Below are positions 7,811 to 14,562 of a DNA stretch of 15,383 nt, in pieces; position 1 is the first letter of the stretch; every line of letters begins with the position of its first letter. The notes beneath the pieces are model-generated. The model made no database searches, had not been told where the DNA came from, and saw only the letters and a list, made by a program, of their open reading frames with translations. Position numbers and translations under genes: made by a program. This stretch comes from UBA3263 sp964549975 (GTDB lineage Bacteria > Bacteroidota > Bacteroidia > Bacteroidales > Muribaculaceae): the NCBI GenBank assembly GCA_964549975.1, contig CAZJWM010000049.1, forward strand, positions 1 through 15,383, given 5' to 3'.

Positions 7811-8324
7811 AAGCAGTGTCGTTGTGAAGCCATTGACCTTGGGCACGCATCACCTGCTCGATGACGTCGCGCGCCACACCCCCGCCGCCTTGGCAGGGCG
7901 AAATATATTTTGCCACCTCTTTAGCATCGTCGCTGGCGTCGGCCGGAACCACAGCCAAGCCAACCTCTTGGAGACACTGCACGTCGGGCAGGTCGTCGCC
8001 GAAATAAGCCACTTCATCGGGCTGCAAGTTTTGGTCGGCCATCCACTGACGCAAATAGTTTATTTTATAGGCAGCCTTTTGGAATATATCTTTGATGCCA
8101 AGCAACTCATAGCGCAGGCGCACTTCGCGAGTGTCGGCGCCGGTGATGATGGCCATTTTGTAGCCGTGTTTCACGGCCAATTGCAGGGCATAGCCATCTT
8201 TCACGTTGGCCATGCGCGAGGGGACGCCGTTGGCGTCGATGGGCACACAATTTGGTGAGAGCACTCCGTCGACATCGAAAACGAATGCGCGGATACGTGT
8301 TAGGTCGTAGTCAATTCGACTCAT
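7800..8324 (-). CDS. kdsC: KdsC-like 3-deoxy-D-manno-octulosonate 8-phosphate phosphatase (HAD family)
   Basis: HAD-superfamily phosphatase, 174 residues, predicted to dephosphorylate Kdo-8-phosphate to Kdo for the LPS inner core, in the cytoplasm. The capless C0-type HAD motifs are complete: motif I D17 and D19 in FDVDGVL, motif II T61 in IITGAD, a lysine region at 83-87, and motif IV GDD (109-111). The C-terminal glycine-rich tail GGGGVARDV (146-154) is characteristic of KdsC, where it reaches the neighbouring active site of the tetramer. The sibling phosphatases linked to sialic acid synthesis share this fold, but no such pathway genes are nearby. Its ATG overlaps the upstream stop as ATGA (4 bases), and its end overlaps maf by 11 bases. 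Confidence 0.88.
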   Translation of the reverse strand: MSRIDYDLTRIRAFVFDVDGVLSPNCVPIDANGVPSRMANVKDGYALQLAVKHGYKMAIITGADTREVRLRYELLGIKDIFQKAAYKINYLRQWMADQNLQPDEVAYFGDDLPDVQCLQEVGLAVVPADASDDAKEVAKYISPCQGGGGVARDVIEQVMRAQGQWLHNDTAYGW

Positions 8325-9061
8325 ATTTTTATTTCCGTAAAAAGGTTCAAAATCTTTTGAGATAGGAAGCGGTAGGTGTCGGCCTCTTCGGGGGGCAATG
8401 CTGCGATATGTTTAGCAATGGTCTTGACATCGCCGCGGCGTGCCGGGCCTGTGATTGCGCTGTTGGGCGGCAACTGTTTGGTGCGTTCAAGGGTCACTTC
8501 AAGCAGCGGACGCAACACTTCAAAGTCTATGCCTGCACGCTGCAAAATGTCGTCGGCCACAGCCCAGAGATACATCACCATGTTGCACCCAACGACAGCT
8601 GCCGAATGGAGCTTCACACGATTCTCCGAACTGAGTTCGCGCACGTTTGGGGTGAGCCGGCGGGCCACAGAGAGCAGAAAATCGGTCACTTCGGGCGAAT
8701 TGCCCTCGATGAACATCGGCACTTTCTGCCAATCCACAGCCAACTCCTTGCTCATGGTCTGCATGGGGTAGAACACGCCGTGGCGAGGAAATTTCTCCGC
8801 ATCGAATGCCGACATTGCCACCGACCCGGCAGTGTGGGCCCACACTGCCTTGCCGGCCGAGGACACCGATGCAAGCACCGACGGAATAGCGTCGTCGCTC
8901 ACGGCCACGATGATCAAATCGGCATCGTCGGGGCGCAAAGACGCGATGGGCTCGCCATGGTGAGGCGAGCACATCTGCACAATCTCGGCACCTACGGCGC
9001 TTAGGCCGTCGGCCATTCGTGTGGCAACGTTGCCGGTGCCGATAAAACTTACTCTGAGCAT
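8321..9061 (-). CDS. Rossmann-fold protein with DUF2520 domain
   Basis: A 246-residue protein with an N-terminal NAD(P)-binding Rossmann fold: VSFIGTGNVA (4-13) carries the GxGN dinucleotide motif, followed by a strand IIVAVSDDAIP (50-60) and HTAGSV (76-81). The C-terminal helical part has the DUF2520 landmarks KLHSAAVVGCNMVMYLW (150-166) and ITGPARRGD (203-211). The architecture is like pyrroline-5-carboxylate or ketopantoate reductases, but the family substrate is not known to me. The true start is the ATG at 9061; a longer frame reaching 9100 lies inside the upstream gene and adds non-family residues. It overlaps the nitroreductase by 13 bases and the kdsC-like gene by 4. The position before kdsC and maf recalls an arrangement I have seen in Bacteroidales. 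Confidence 0.85.
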   Translation of the reverse strand: MLRVSFIGTGNVATRMADGLSAVGAEIVQMCSPHHGEPIASLRPDDADLIIVAVSDDAIPSVLASVSSAGKAVWAHTAGSVAMSAFDAEKFPRHGVFYPMQTMSKELAVDWQKVPMFIEGNSPEVTDFLLSVARRLTPNVRELSSENRVKLHSAAVVGCNMVMYLWAVADDILQRAGIDFEVLRPLLEVTLERTKQLPPNSAITGPARRGDVKTIAKHIAALPPEEADTYRFLSQKILNLFTEIKI

Positions 9062-9597
9062 TGTTCGGGGTGGAACGAGCCAATGTGGACACGCTCCCAA
9101 AGCAGTTTTTCAACGTTTTGAGGTTGACGCACTTCGTCGGGATAGCCGAAGGTGATGATGCTGAGGGGCTGAATCTGTTCGGGGATGCCAAGCAGCTCGG
9201 CCACGATATCTTCGGCGGGAGTGCCGTCAGCGGCCAAGCGGCCATTGACTTCAATCCAGCAGGAGCCAATGCCGAGGTCGCGAGCCTGAAGCATCATATA
9301 GGCAGCGGCGATGGAGCCATCTTCTACCCACGTTTCGGAGCGGGTCACGTCGACGGCCACCACAACGGCCATGCGAGCTTTAGCCACGGGGAGAGCGCCG
9401 GCCTTTTTGCACTCGCTCAGACGTTGGAGCATATCGGGGTCATCAACCACGATGAAGTGCCAAGCGCGTGCACTTTTGCCGGTGGGGGAGAGGAGGCCGG
9501 CCTCAAGAATAGTTTTCACTTGCTCGGGATCGAGCTGTTGGTCGGTGTATCGGCGGATGCTGCGGCGCTCCACCAGGAGTTGGTGTAGTGATTGCAT
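9049..9597 (-). CDS. Nitroreductase family FMN-dependent oxidoreductase
   Basis: A 182-residue nitroreductase-fold flavoprotein, expected to be a dimer binding FMN and using NAD(P)H; the physiological substrate is unknown. FMN phosphate-binding residues are in RRSIRRY (11-17), a second site is SPTGKSARAW (37-46), and the core helix EDGSIAAAYMMLQARDLGIG (92-111) leads into SCWI. The length is typical of the short Bacteroidota members. The ATG start follows the PAP2 fusion stop by only 3 bases, and its end overlaps the DUF2520 gene by 13 bases. No flavin or cofactor biosynthesis gene adjoins it. Confidence 0.88.
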   Translation of the reverse strand: MQSLHQLLVERRSIRRYTDQQLDPEQVKTILEAGLLSPTGKSARAWHFIVVDDPDMLQRLSECKKAGALPVAKARMAVVVAVDVTRSETWVEDGSIAAAYMMLQARDLGIGSCWIEVNGRLAADGTPAEDIVAELLGIPEQIQPLSIITFGYPDEVRQPQNVEKLLWERVHIGSFHPEQCSE

Positions 9598-9600
9598 AAA

Positions 9601-11184
9601 TTAAATATGTATTGATAGGATTAATCGTTGATAGAATATGAATGAGTCTTCGGCCACGTGGAAGTCGAGCGAGGCTTTGAGGTTCATCCAATCGTTGCGG
9701 AGAAAGTAGCCATAGACTTCGGTGCGGCTGTAGAATTTCGATGCGTAATATGGTTCGCCGTCGTTAAGCTGCGAGCGGAAACGGGAATACATGGGGAAGA
9801 GCGGATTTTTCGATGCATAGAGCGTGGATTTGGCTCCGATGCGCCACCACTCTGCGCCCACTTCGGCCCAGGCGCCGAGAGGCGAATGCCAACGGCCAAG
9901 ACCGCGGTCGCGTGTCAGCGAGCCGAGCAGGCCCACTTGCGCGTAGAGTTTATCCATGGCCGGAGCCACGGTGGTTAAGTCAGCGCCAATGTAGGGGTTG
10001 TAGATGAAGTTGTCGACCACATACTGTCCTTCGGGGGCATGTTTCTGTTTGGCCAGATGGTTGAGCATCACGGTGCCTCCCAATTGCAGCCAGCGATTGG
10101 GGCGTTGCCATTGGCCTTGAAGCAGCAGCGCAAAGGCTTCGCGACGAGTTTCGCTCTGCATGCCACGCCAGTCGAGCATCAGTTCGGCAAAACCGTTATC
10201 CGAGGCATGTTGAATCAAAATTCCGCGGATGTTGCGCTGGAAATAGTTCACCGAGTCAGATGAGATATAGTTGGGCAATTCGCGGAAAAGCTGCGTGCGC
10301 GGCAACATACCCATAGCGAAGCGCCAGCGGGGTGAGCTATATTGATAGTAGAGGGTGGGCGAGACACGGTGGCCTTCCCATTCGCAACCGATGGGCTGCG
10401 TCCAAACCACGCCGCCCATCACGCGGTGAGTTCCTCCATCGAAGGAGATGCCCACCTCCGGCGATAGTTGCGTCAGAAAATATGTTTCGGCGGGCGAATA
10501 GGTGGCGTCGCCTTCGCGGTTGTCGAAGACGCTCTTAAATTCGCCGCCATATTCAAAGTGTTGAGCCGATGCGGGTGCGGCCGACAGCAGTAGCAACAGC
10601 GAGGCCACGGCCCAACGGAAATGAATATGATGAATGCAGAAACGGATGATTTCATAGATCATATAGGCAATGGCGCTGCCAATAATTCCGCCCACAATCA
10701 GGTCGCTGGGATAGTGAACGCCAAGATATAGCCGGGAGCAGGAGACCACAAAGGCCCAGATGAAAATGGCCCACGTGAACCATCGACGAGCGAACGCTCG
10801 CGACAGGAATGTGGCTATTGCAAAGGTGTTGGCGGCGTGACACGAAGGGAATGTGTAGCGCCCGGCGCGGTAGTTGTTGACCACCTGCACATACTCCGAA
10901 AAGGGGTTGTCGGGATTGGAGGGGCGCAGTCGCGCCACCAAGGGCCGAATCACCGAAGCACAGAGTTGATCGGTGAGCAAGATTACCAAGGCTGCGCCCA
11001 CCAACACGGTCAAAGCCTTTGCCCAACCCAGATGATAGAAGAGCAGCCCAACAATCAGCGCATAGAGGGGGATCCACGTAAACCGATAGGTGACTATGAG
11101 CATCAGTCCGTCGAGCCACGCGGTGTGATGGCCGTTGAAAGCCAGCAGTGTTTGTTCGTCAAGTGATAATAGAAAGTCTATCAT
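9601..11184 (-). CDS. PAP2 phosphatase fused to an internal signal peptide and probable outer-membrane barrel
   Basis: A 527-residue two-part protein. Residues 1-185 form a PAP2-type membrane phosphatase with several hydrophobic helices and the three active-site motifs: R80-(6)-RP (80-88, arginine in place of the usual lysine), PSCH (113-116, cysteine in place of glycine) and SRLYLGVHYPSD (150-161). This class dephosphorylates lipid phosphates such as undecaprenyl or lipid A phosphates; the substrate here is unknown. Residues 190-207 look like a second, complete signal peptide: arginine, leucine-rich core, then ASA before Q208. The remaining 320 residues have alternating polar/aromatic strands, many Tyr/Trp and no helices, as in an outer-membrane beta-barrel; I recognise no named family. 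The frame is uninterrupted. Its ATG overlaps the upstream stop as ATGA. Confidence 0.85.
   Translation of the reverse strand: MIDFLLSLDEQTLLAFNGHHTAWLDGLMLIVTYRFTWIPLYALIVGLLFYHLGWAKALTVLVGAALVILLTDQLCASVIRPLVARLRPSNPDNPFSEYVQVVNNYRAGRYTFPSCHAANTFAIATFLSRAFARRWFTWAIFIWAFVVSCSRLYLGVHYPSDLIVGGIIGSAIAYMIYEIIRFCIHHIHFRWAVASLLLLLSAAPASAQHFEYGGEFKSVFDNREGDATYSPAETYFLTQLSPEVGISFDGGTHRVMGGVVWTQPIGCEWEGHRVSPTLYYQYSSPRWRFAMGMLPRTQLFRELPNYISSDSVNYFQRNIRGILIQHASDNGFAELMLDWRGMQSETRREAFALLLQGQWQRPNRWLQLGGTVMLNHLAKQKHAPEGQYVVDNFIYNPYIGADLTTVAPAMDKLYAQVGLLGSLTRDRGLGRWHSPLGAWAEVGAEWWRIGAKSTLYASKNPLFPMYSRFRSQLNDGEPYYASKFYSRTEVYGYFLRNDWMNLKASLDFHVAEDSFIFYQRLILSIHI
10564..10617 (-). other. Internal signal-peptide-like segment within the PAP2 fusion
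   Basis: These bases encode residues 190-207 (R, then WAVASLLLLLSAAPASA), followed by Q208. The basic and histidine-rich stretch RFCIHHIHFR (181-190) precedes it. The shape (positive n-region, hydrophobic core, A-x-A then Q) is a standard type I signal peptidase site. It lies between the last PAP2 helix and the barrel-like region, where a processed precursor would be cut. Confidence 0.6.
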
Positions 11185-12407
11185 TTTGTGTTTGGAAACT
11201 CAGCCTTGATCACACGGTTGGCGAGTTTCTTGAGTGTTAATCTGTTATTTTCAAGCTTATTTTCGGCAGCGAGGATTTTGCTGCTCAGGGACTTGTTTTT
11301 TGTGTAGGCGGCGCGCATTTGCTCTAAGGCTTCGCTGTCGGCATTAAACGATTCAAGTGCATCAACGTAACGCTCCATGGCCTGCTGCGCATCGCCGGAG
11401 CGGAAGTCGCTCCAGTAGTGGTAGATTTGTCCGTTGGGGAACGTAAATTCAAAGTCATATTCTCCGCGCGACGCGCCGGGGGTAGACTCGTCGAGGAGCA
11501 AACGCTTGCGATAGGTGGCGAGGGTCTGCTCATCGGGCCAAGTCAGGGAGATGTTGGAGAGCGAAGCCAGCGCCGCCAGATTGGGGGAGTCAACGTCGAC
11601 GTTTGTGCGCATCTCCGCAGGGATGAACACGTAGATGGTCACTTTGCCGGGGATGCCGGTGCGATCCGAGGCCCACCAGCCTAAGCCGGAGACCTCGTCA
11701 ATGGCCAGCATATAGTCGTTGGCCGGAGAATTGTAGGGCATGCCCATATTCTGCGGCGAAAGGAATCCGGAATCATCGCGGCGCGACACGTAGAGGTCAT
11801 ATCCGCCAAGCGAGTCATCGCCTTTGGTGGCATAATAGAGCGTCACGCCGTCGGTCATCAGAAATGGATAGTTGGCCACTCCGCCGCAGTTGAGTTGGTC
11901 ACCAAGCGGGGTGGGGCTGTTCCATGTACCGTCGGTGAAACAGCTGCTCTGCATCAGTCCTATGGGAGCACCCCAAATCATCGTGGTCTCCTTTTCAGGC
12001 AGATAAACCACTGTGGGATCTGCAGCTTCAAAGCCCTGAGGCAACGTTGCTTTCGGATCGCAGAGCACACCGGCCGATGGATCGAGATGGAATGCCTTGA
12101 AGAAGTCGGAGCTATCCACCGTAATGCTGTCGATCACCACAATCTGCTCCACACGTTGCATCATCTCATCCATGCGCTGAGCCGTGTGGCGCATCGACTC
12201 CACCCGCTCGTCGGTAGAGGCGCGGCGACGGCGCATCTCCGTGTCGTAGTCGGAGAGGAATTTCAGGGCCTGTGAGGGCTGATAGTTGGCAATGGCTGAT
12301 TGCGCCGACTCCAGAAGCTGCTGAGGGTCGGGGCGTTTGGTTGATACTTTTGCACTAAGCGGGGCACTCAGAGCAAGGAGCAGAGCGGATGTTACGATGG
12401 CTTTCAT
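11181..12407 (-). CDS. Exported PD40/WD40-like beta-propeller-type protein of unknown function
   Basis: A 408-residue exported protein. Residues 1-19 are a signal peptide (hydrophobic core LLLALSAPLSA, cleavage before K20). Residues 25-90 look helical, possibly a partial TPR-like region. Residues about 125-260 carry PD40-like repeats: GVTLYYATKGDDSLGGYDLY (187-206), the blade string YNSPANDYMLAID (225-237) and GWWASDRTG (243-251), as in Bacteroidota OmpA/PD40 envelope proteins. No OmpA domain is present. Residues 355-400 form a charged, coiled-coil-prone tail. It is the first gene of the six-gene minus-strand array; its stop overlaps the PAP2 start by 4 bases. A -7-like box ends only six bases before its ATG. 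An envelope scaffold or sensor role is possible, but nothing in the sequence fixes a function. Confidence 0.75.
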   Translation of the reverse strand: MKAIVTSALLLALSAPLSAKVSTKRPDPQQLLESAQSAIANYQPSQALKFLSDYDTEMRRRRASTDERVESMRHTAQRMDEMMQRVEQIVVIDSITVDSSDFFKAFHLDPSAGVLCDPKATLPQGFEAADPTVVYLPEKETTMIWGAPIGLMQSSCFTDGTWNSPTPLGDQLNCGGVANYPFLMTDGVTLYYATKGDDSLGGYDLYVSRRDDSGFLSPQNMGMPYNSPANDYMLAIDEVSGLGWWASDRTGIPGKVTIYVFIPAEMRTNVDVDSPNLAALASLSNISLTWPDEQTLATYRKRLLLDESTPGASRGEYDFEFTFPNGQIYHYWSDFRSGDAQQAMERYVDALESFNADSEALEQMRAAYTKNKSLSSKILAAENKLENNRLTLKKLANRVIKAEFPNTK

Positions 12408-12413
12408 GACCTA

Positions 12414-12421
12414 CAAAGTTA
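12414..12421 (-). promoter_or_regulatory. Candidate -7 box of the six-gene envelope array
   Basis: The minus strand reads TAACTTTG, a perfect TAnnTTTG, ending six bases before the ATG at 12407. No TTTG is present 19-21 bases upstream; that position holds the palindrome CGGGCGCCCG instead. If used, transcription would start at or next to the A of the ATG, making the message nearly leaderless. Confidence 0.4.
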
Positions 12422-12426
12422 ATTAT

Positions 12427-12474
12427 TTTTCTCGAGAAAACGGGCGCCCGGTGAGGAAATTTCACATTGTGAAA
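12427..12474. promoter_or_regulatory. Cluster of three palindromes in the divergent spacer
   Basis: Three separate dyads occur within 48 bases: TTTTCTCGAGAAAA (12427-12440, 14 of 14 symmetric), CGGGCGCCCG (12441-12450, 10 of 10, directly abutting), and TTTCACATTGTGAAA (12460-12474, 7-base arms around one central base). They sit between the divergent envelope array and the pyrBI operon, the first in the expected -7/-33 spacer of the minus-strand promoter. They look like operators for dimeric regulators; no regulator is identified. Confidence 0.5.
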
Positions 12475-12516
12475 AAATATGTAGCGAAACAGGGATGAAT
12501 TTTGAGGCTTTTTTCG

Positions 12517-12524
12517 TAAATTTG
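12517..12524 (+). promoter_or_regulatory. Candidate -7 box for the pyrBI-glyA operon
   Basis: TAAATTTG on the plus strand matches TAnnTTTG perfectly. The -33 region at the proper distance (about 12493-12497) has no TTTG. A start near 12531 would leave a leader of about 30 bases before the pyrB ATG, too short for a typical attenuator. Confidence 0.4.
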
Positions 12525-12561
12525 CGGAAAGTTTCAACCCTCACGCAACACAAGCGAATTT

Positions 12562-13488
12562 ATGAAGACAAAAAGTCTGGTGTCTATCGACGACATCTCT
12601 AAAGAGGAGATTCTGCGGATTCTCCACGCCGCTCAATATTTTGAGCAAAACCCTAATCATAAGATACTCGATGGCCGAGTAGTTGCAACTCTGTTTTTTG
12701 AACCGTCCACCCGCACACGCTTGAGTTTTGAAACTGCGGTGAACCGCCTGGGCGGCAAAGTGATTGGCTTCAGCGATCCTGCAGTCACATCCACATCCAA
12801 GGGCGAAACGCTCAAGGACACCATCATCATGGTGAGCAACTACGTTGACCTGATCATTATGCGTCATTACTTGGAAGGTGCGGCGCGTTATGCCACTGAG
12901 GTGACCGACATCCCCATTCTCAATGCCGGCGACGGTGCAAATCAACACCCCTCGCAGACGATGCTCGACCTCTATTCCATCTACAAAACACAAGGCACGC
13001 TCGACGGACTGACCATCACCCTGGTGGGCGACTTGAAATATGGCCGCACAGTTCACTCGATGCTTATGGCCATGCGCCACTTCAACTCAACGTTCCGCTT
13101 TGTGGCTTGTGACGAACTGCGAATGCCCGACGAATACAAGAAATTTTGCGACGAAAACGGCATTCGCTATACGGAGCACAAGGAGTTTGACGCCGACGTG
13201 ATTAACACCAGCGACATTATCTATATGACCCGCGTGCAGCGCGAGCGCTTCACCGACATCATGGAATATGAACGCGTGAAAGACCTCTACACATTGCGCA
13301 ACTCAATGCTCGCCGATTCGCGCGACAATCTGAAGATTCTGCACCCACTGCCGAGAGTCAACGAAATAGACCGCGACGTGGATGAAAATCCCAAAGCATA
13401 TTATTTCCAGCAAGCCAAAAACGGCCTTTATGCCCGCGAGGCTCTGATTTGTCGTTCACTTGGTATTGAAGTTCCCATCAAAGATTAA
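12562..13488 (+). CDS. pyrB: Aspartate carbamoyltransferase, catalytic subunit
   Basis: Catalyses carbamoyl phosphate plus aspartate to N-carbamoyl-aspartate, the committed step of pyrimidine synthesis in the cytoplasm. It has 308 residues, as is usual. Carbamoyl-phosphate binding motif FEPSTRTRLSFE (46-57), the 80s loop K80 in STSKGET, R101 in MRH, QHPSQ (128-132), MTRVQ (222-226) and HPLPR (261-265) are all present, so the active site appears intact. The ATG at 12562 is the only sensible start. It begins the plus-strand operon; pyrI follows after 6 bases, indicating a class B type catalytic/regulatory holoenzyme as in E. coli. Confidence 0.97.
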   Translation: MKTKSLVSIDDISKEEILRILHAAQYFEQNPNHKILDGRVVATLFFEPSTRTRLSFETAVNRLGGKVIGFSDPAVTSTSKGETLKDTIIMVSNYVDLIIMRHYLEGAARYATEVTDIPILNAGDGANQHPSQTMLDLYSIYKTQGTLDGLTITLVGDLKYGRTVHSMLMAMRHFNSTFRFVACDELRMPDEYKKFCDENGIRYTEHKEFDADVINTSDIIYMTRVQRERFTDIMEYERVKDLYTLRNSMLADSRDNLKILHPLPRVNEIDRDVDENPKAYYFQQAKNGLYAREALICRSLGIEVPIKD

Positions 13489-13494
13489 GCAGTT

Positions 13495-13956
13495 ATGACG
13501 AACAACAAGAAAGAACTGGCCGTTGCCGCCCTGCAAAACGGCACCGTCATCGATCATATTCCAGCCAACGCCCTCTTCAATGTGGTGCGTCTGCTGGGCA
13601 TCGAGCAGCTCGACACCCACGTGACCATCGGCAACAACCTGCCGAGCAAACGCATGGGCGCGAAGGGCATTGTGAAAGTGGCCAATGTGGAATTTCCGCA
13701 AACCGTGATTGACCGCATTGCCATCATTGCTCCGACGGCCGTGGTCAACATTATCCGCAACTACGAAGTGGTGGAGAAACGCCAAGTGGTGCTCTCCGAC
13801 ACGTTGACGAATCTCGTGAAATGCGACAACCCCAAGTGCATCACCAACAATGAGCCGATGCACACCCGCTTCAGCGTGGTGGACCGCGACCCCGTGACCA
13901 TCCGCTGCCACTATTGCGGCCACACCATCACCGCCGACAAGGCTCACATCATCTAA
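13495..13956 (+). CDS. pyrI: Aspartate carbamoyltransferase, regulatory subunit
   Basis: Regulatory chain that binds nucleotide effectors (ATP/CTP in E. coli) and contacts PyrB through a zinc domain. It has 153 residues, the same length as in E. coli. The N-terminal allosteric domain (about 8-100) contains NGTVIDHIPA (15-24) and LLGIEQ. The zinc ligands are C110, C115, C138 and C141, in CDNPKC and CHYC, with the same spacing as in E. coli. It follows pyrB by 6 bases and precedes the flavin reductase by 10. Its presence predicts allosteric feedback control of the pathway; actual effectors are not shown by sequence. Confidence 0.97.
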   Translation: MTNNKKELAVAALQNGTVIDHIPANALFNVVRLLGIEQLDTHVTIGNNLPSKRMGAKGIVKVANVEFPQTVIDRIAIIAPTAVVNIIRNYEVVEKRQVVLSDTLTNLVKCDNPKCITNNEPMHTRFSVVDRDPVTIRCHYCGHTITADKAHII

Positions 13957-13966
13957 ACAGACGACG

Positions 13967-14545
13967 ATGAGCGGAAAGGTGATGTGGCGCCCAGGCACAA
14001 TGGTCTATCCCGTGCCGGCCGTGTTGGTTAGTTGCGGCAACAGCGAGAAGTCGAATCTCTTCACCGTGGCTTGGACCGGAACAATATGCTCCGATCCGGC
14101 CATGCTCTACATTTCGGTGCGCCCCGAGCGCGCATCGTATGAGCTCATCAAAGAGCAGATGGAGTTTACGGTGAACCTGACCACCCGTCAGCTCTGCCGC
14201 GCCACCGACTGGTGTGGCGTGCGCTCCGGCCGCGACTACGACAAATGGCATGAAATGGGGCTGACCGCCGCACCCGGCGTGAAAGTAGCCTGCCCTCACG
14301 TGGCCGAATCGCCCATGAGCATAGAATGTCGGGTGAAGAGCATCGTGCCGCTGGGCACTCACCATATGTTTATCGCAGAGGTTCTATCCGTCTTGGCCGA
14401 TGAACAATATCTCGACCCAACCACCGGAGCCTTCGACATGGAGCGCGCCGGGCTGATTGCCTACGCCCATGGTGGCTACTACACCCTTGGCGAAAAACTG
14501 GGGAAATTCGGTTTCTCCGTACAGAAAAAGAACAACAAACATTAA
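13967..14545 (+). CDS. Flavin reductase-like FMN-binding split-barrel protein
   Basis: A 192-residue protein of the flavin reductase-like (FMN-binding split barrel) family, expected to bind FMN and act as an NAD(P)H:flavin reductase or a related flavoprotein. Seen motifs are PVPAVLVSCGNSEKSN (15-30), the core FTVAWTGTICSDPAMLYISV (32-51), the FMN-contact region RPERASYELIKEQMEFTVNL (52-71) and a C-terminal GGYYTLGE-type loop. The substrate is not predictable, and the protein may not be a true reductase. Spacing of 10 bases after pyrI and 17 before glyA indicates the same transcript. It has no obvious metabolic link to either neighbour except flavin-dependent one-carbon or pyrimidine steps. 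Confidence 0.88.
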   Translation: MSGKVMWRPGTMVYPVPAVLVSCGNSEKSNLFTVAWTGTICSDPAMLYISVRPERASYELIKEQMEFTVNLTTRQLCRATDWCGVRSGRDYDKWHEMGLTAAPGVKVACPHVAESPMSIECRVKSIVPLGTHHMFIAEVLSVLADEQYLDPTTGAFDMERAGLIAYAHGGYYTLGEKLGKFGFSVQKKNNKH

Positions 14546-14562
14546 ACTCATAAACCTCAAAA

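Noticed and set aside
7811..7846. Longer start for maf
   Set aside because: Adds 12 residues inside the kdsC-like gene before the conserved ILASGSPRRREL N-terminus; the ATG at 7810 gives the standard length.
9062..9100. Longer start for the DUF2520 protein
   Set aside because: The extra residues are encoded within the nitroreductase gene and precede the Rossmann strand that normally begins the protein.
12541..13080. Minus-strand open frame over pyrB start
   Set aside because: Covers the strongly conserved STRTR and HPSQ regions of pyrB in antisense and lacks any motif.
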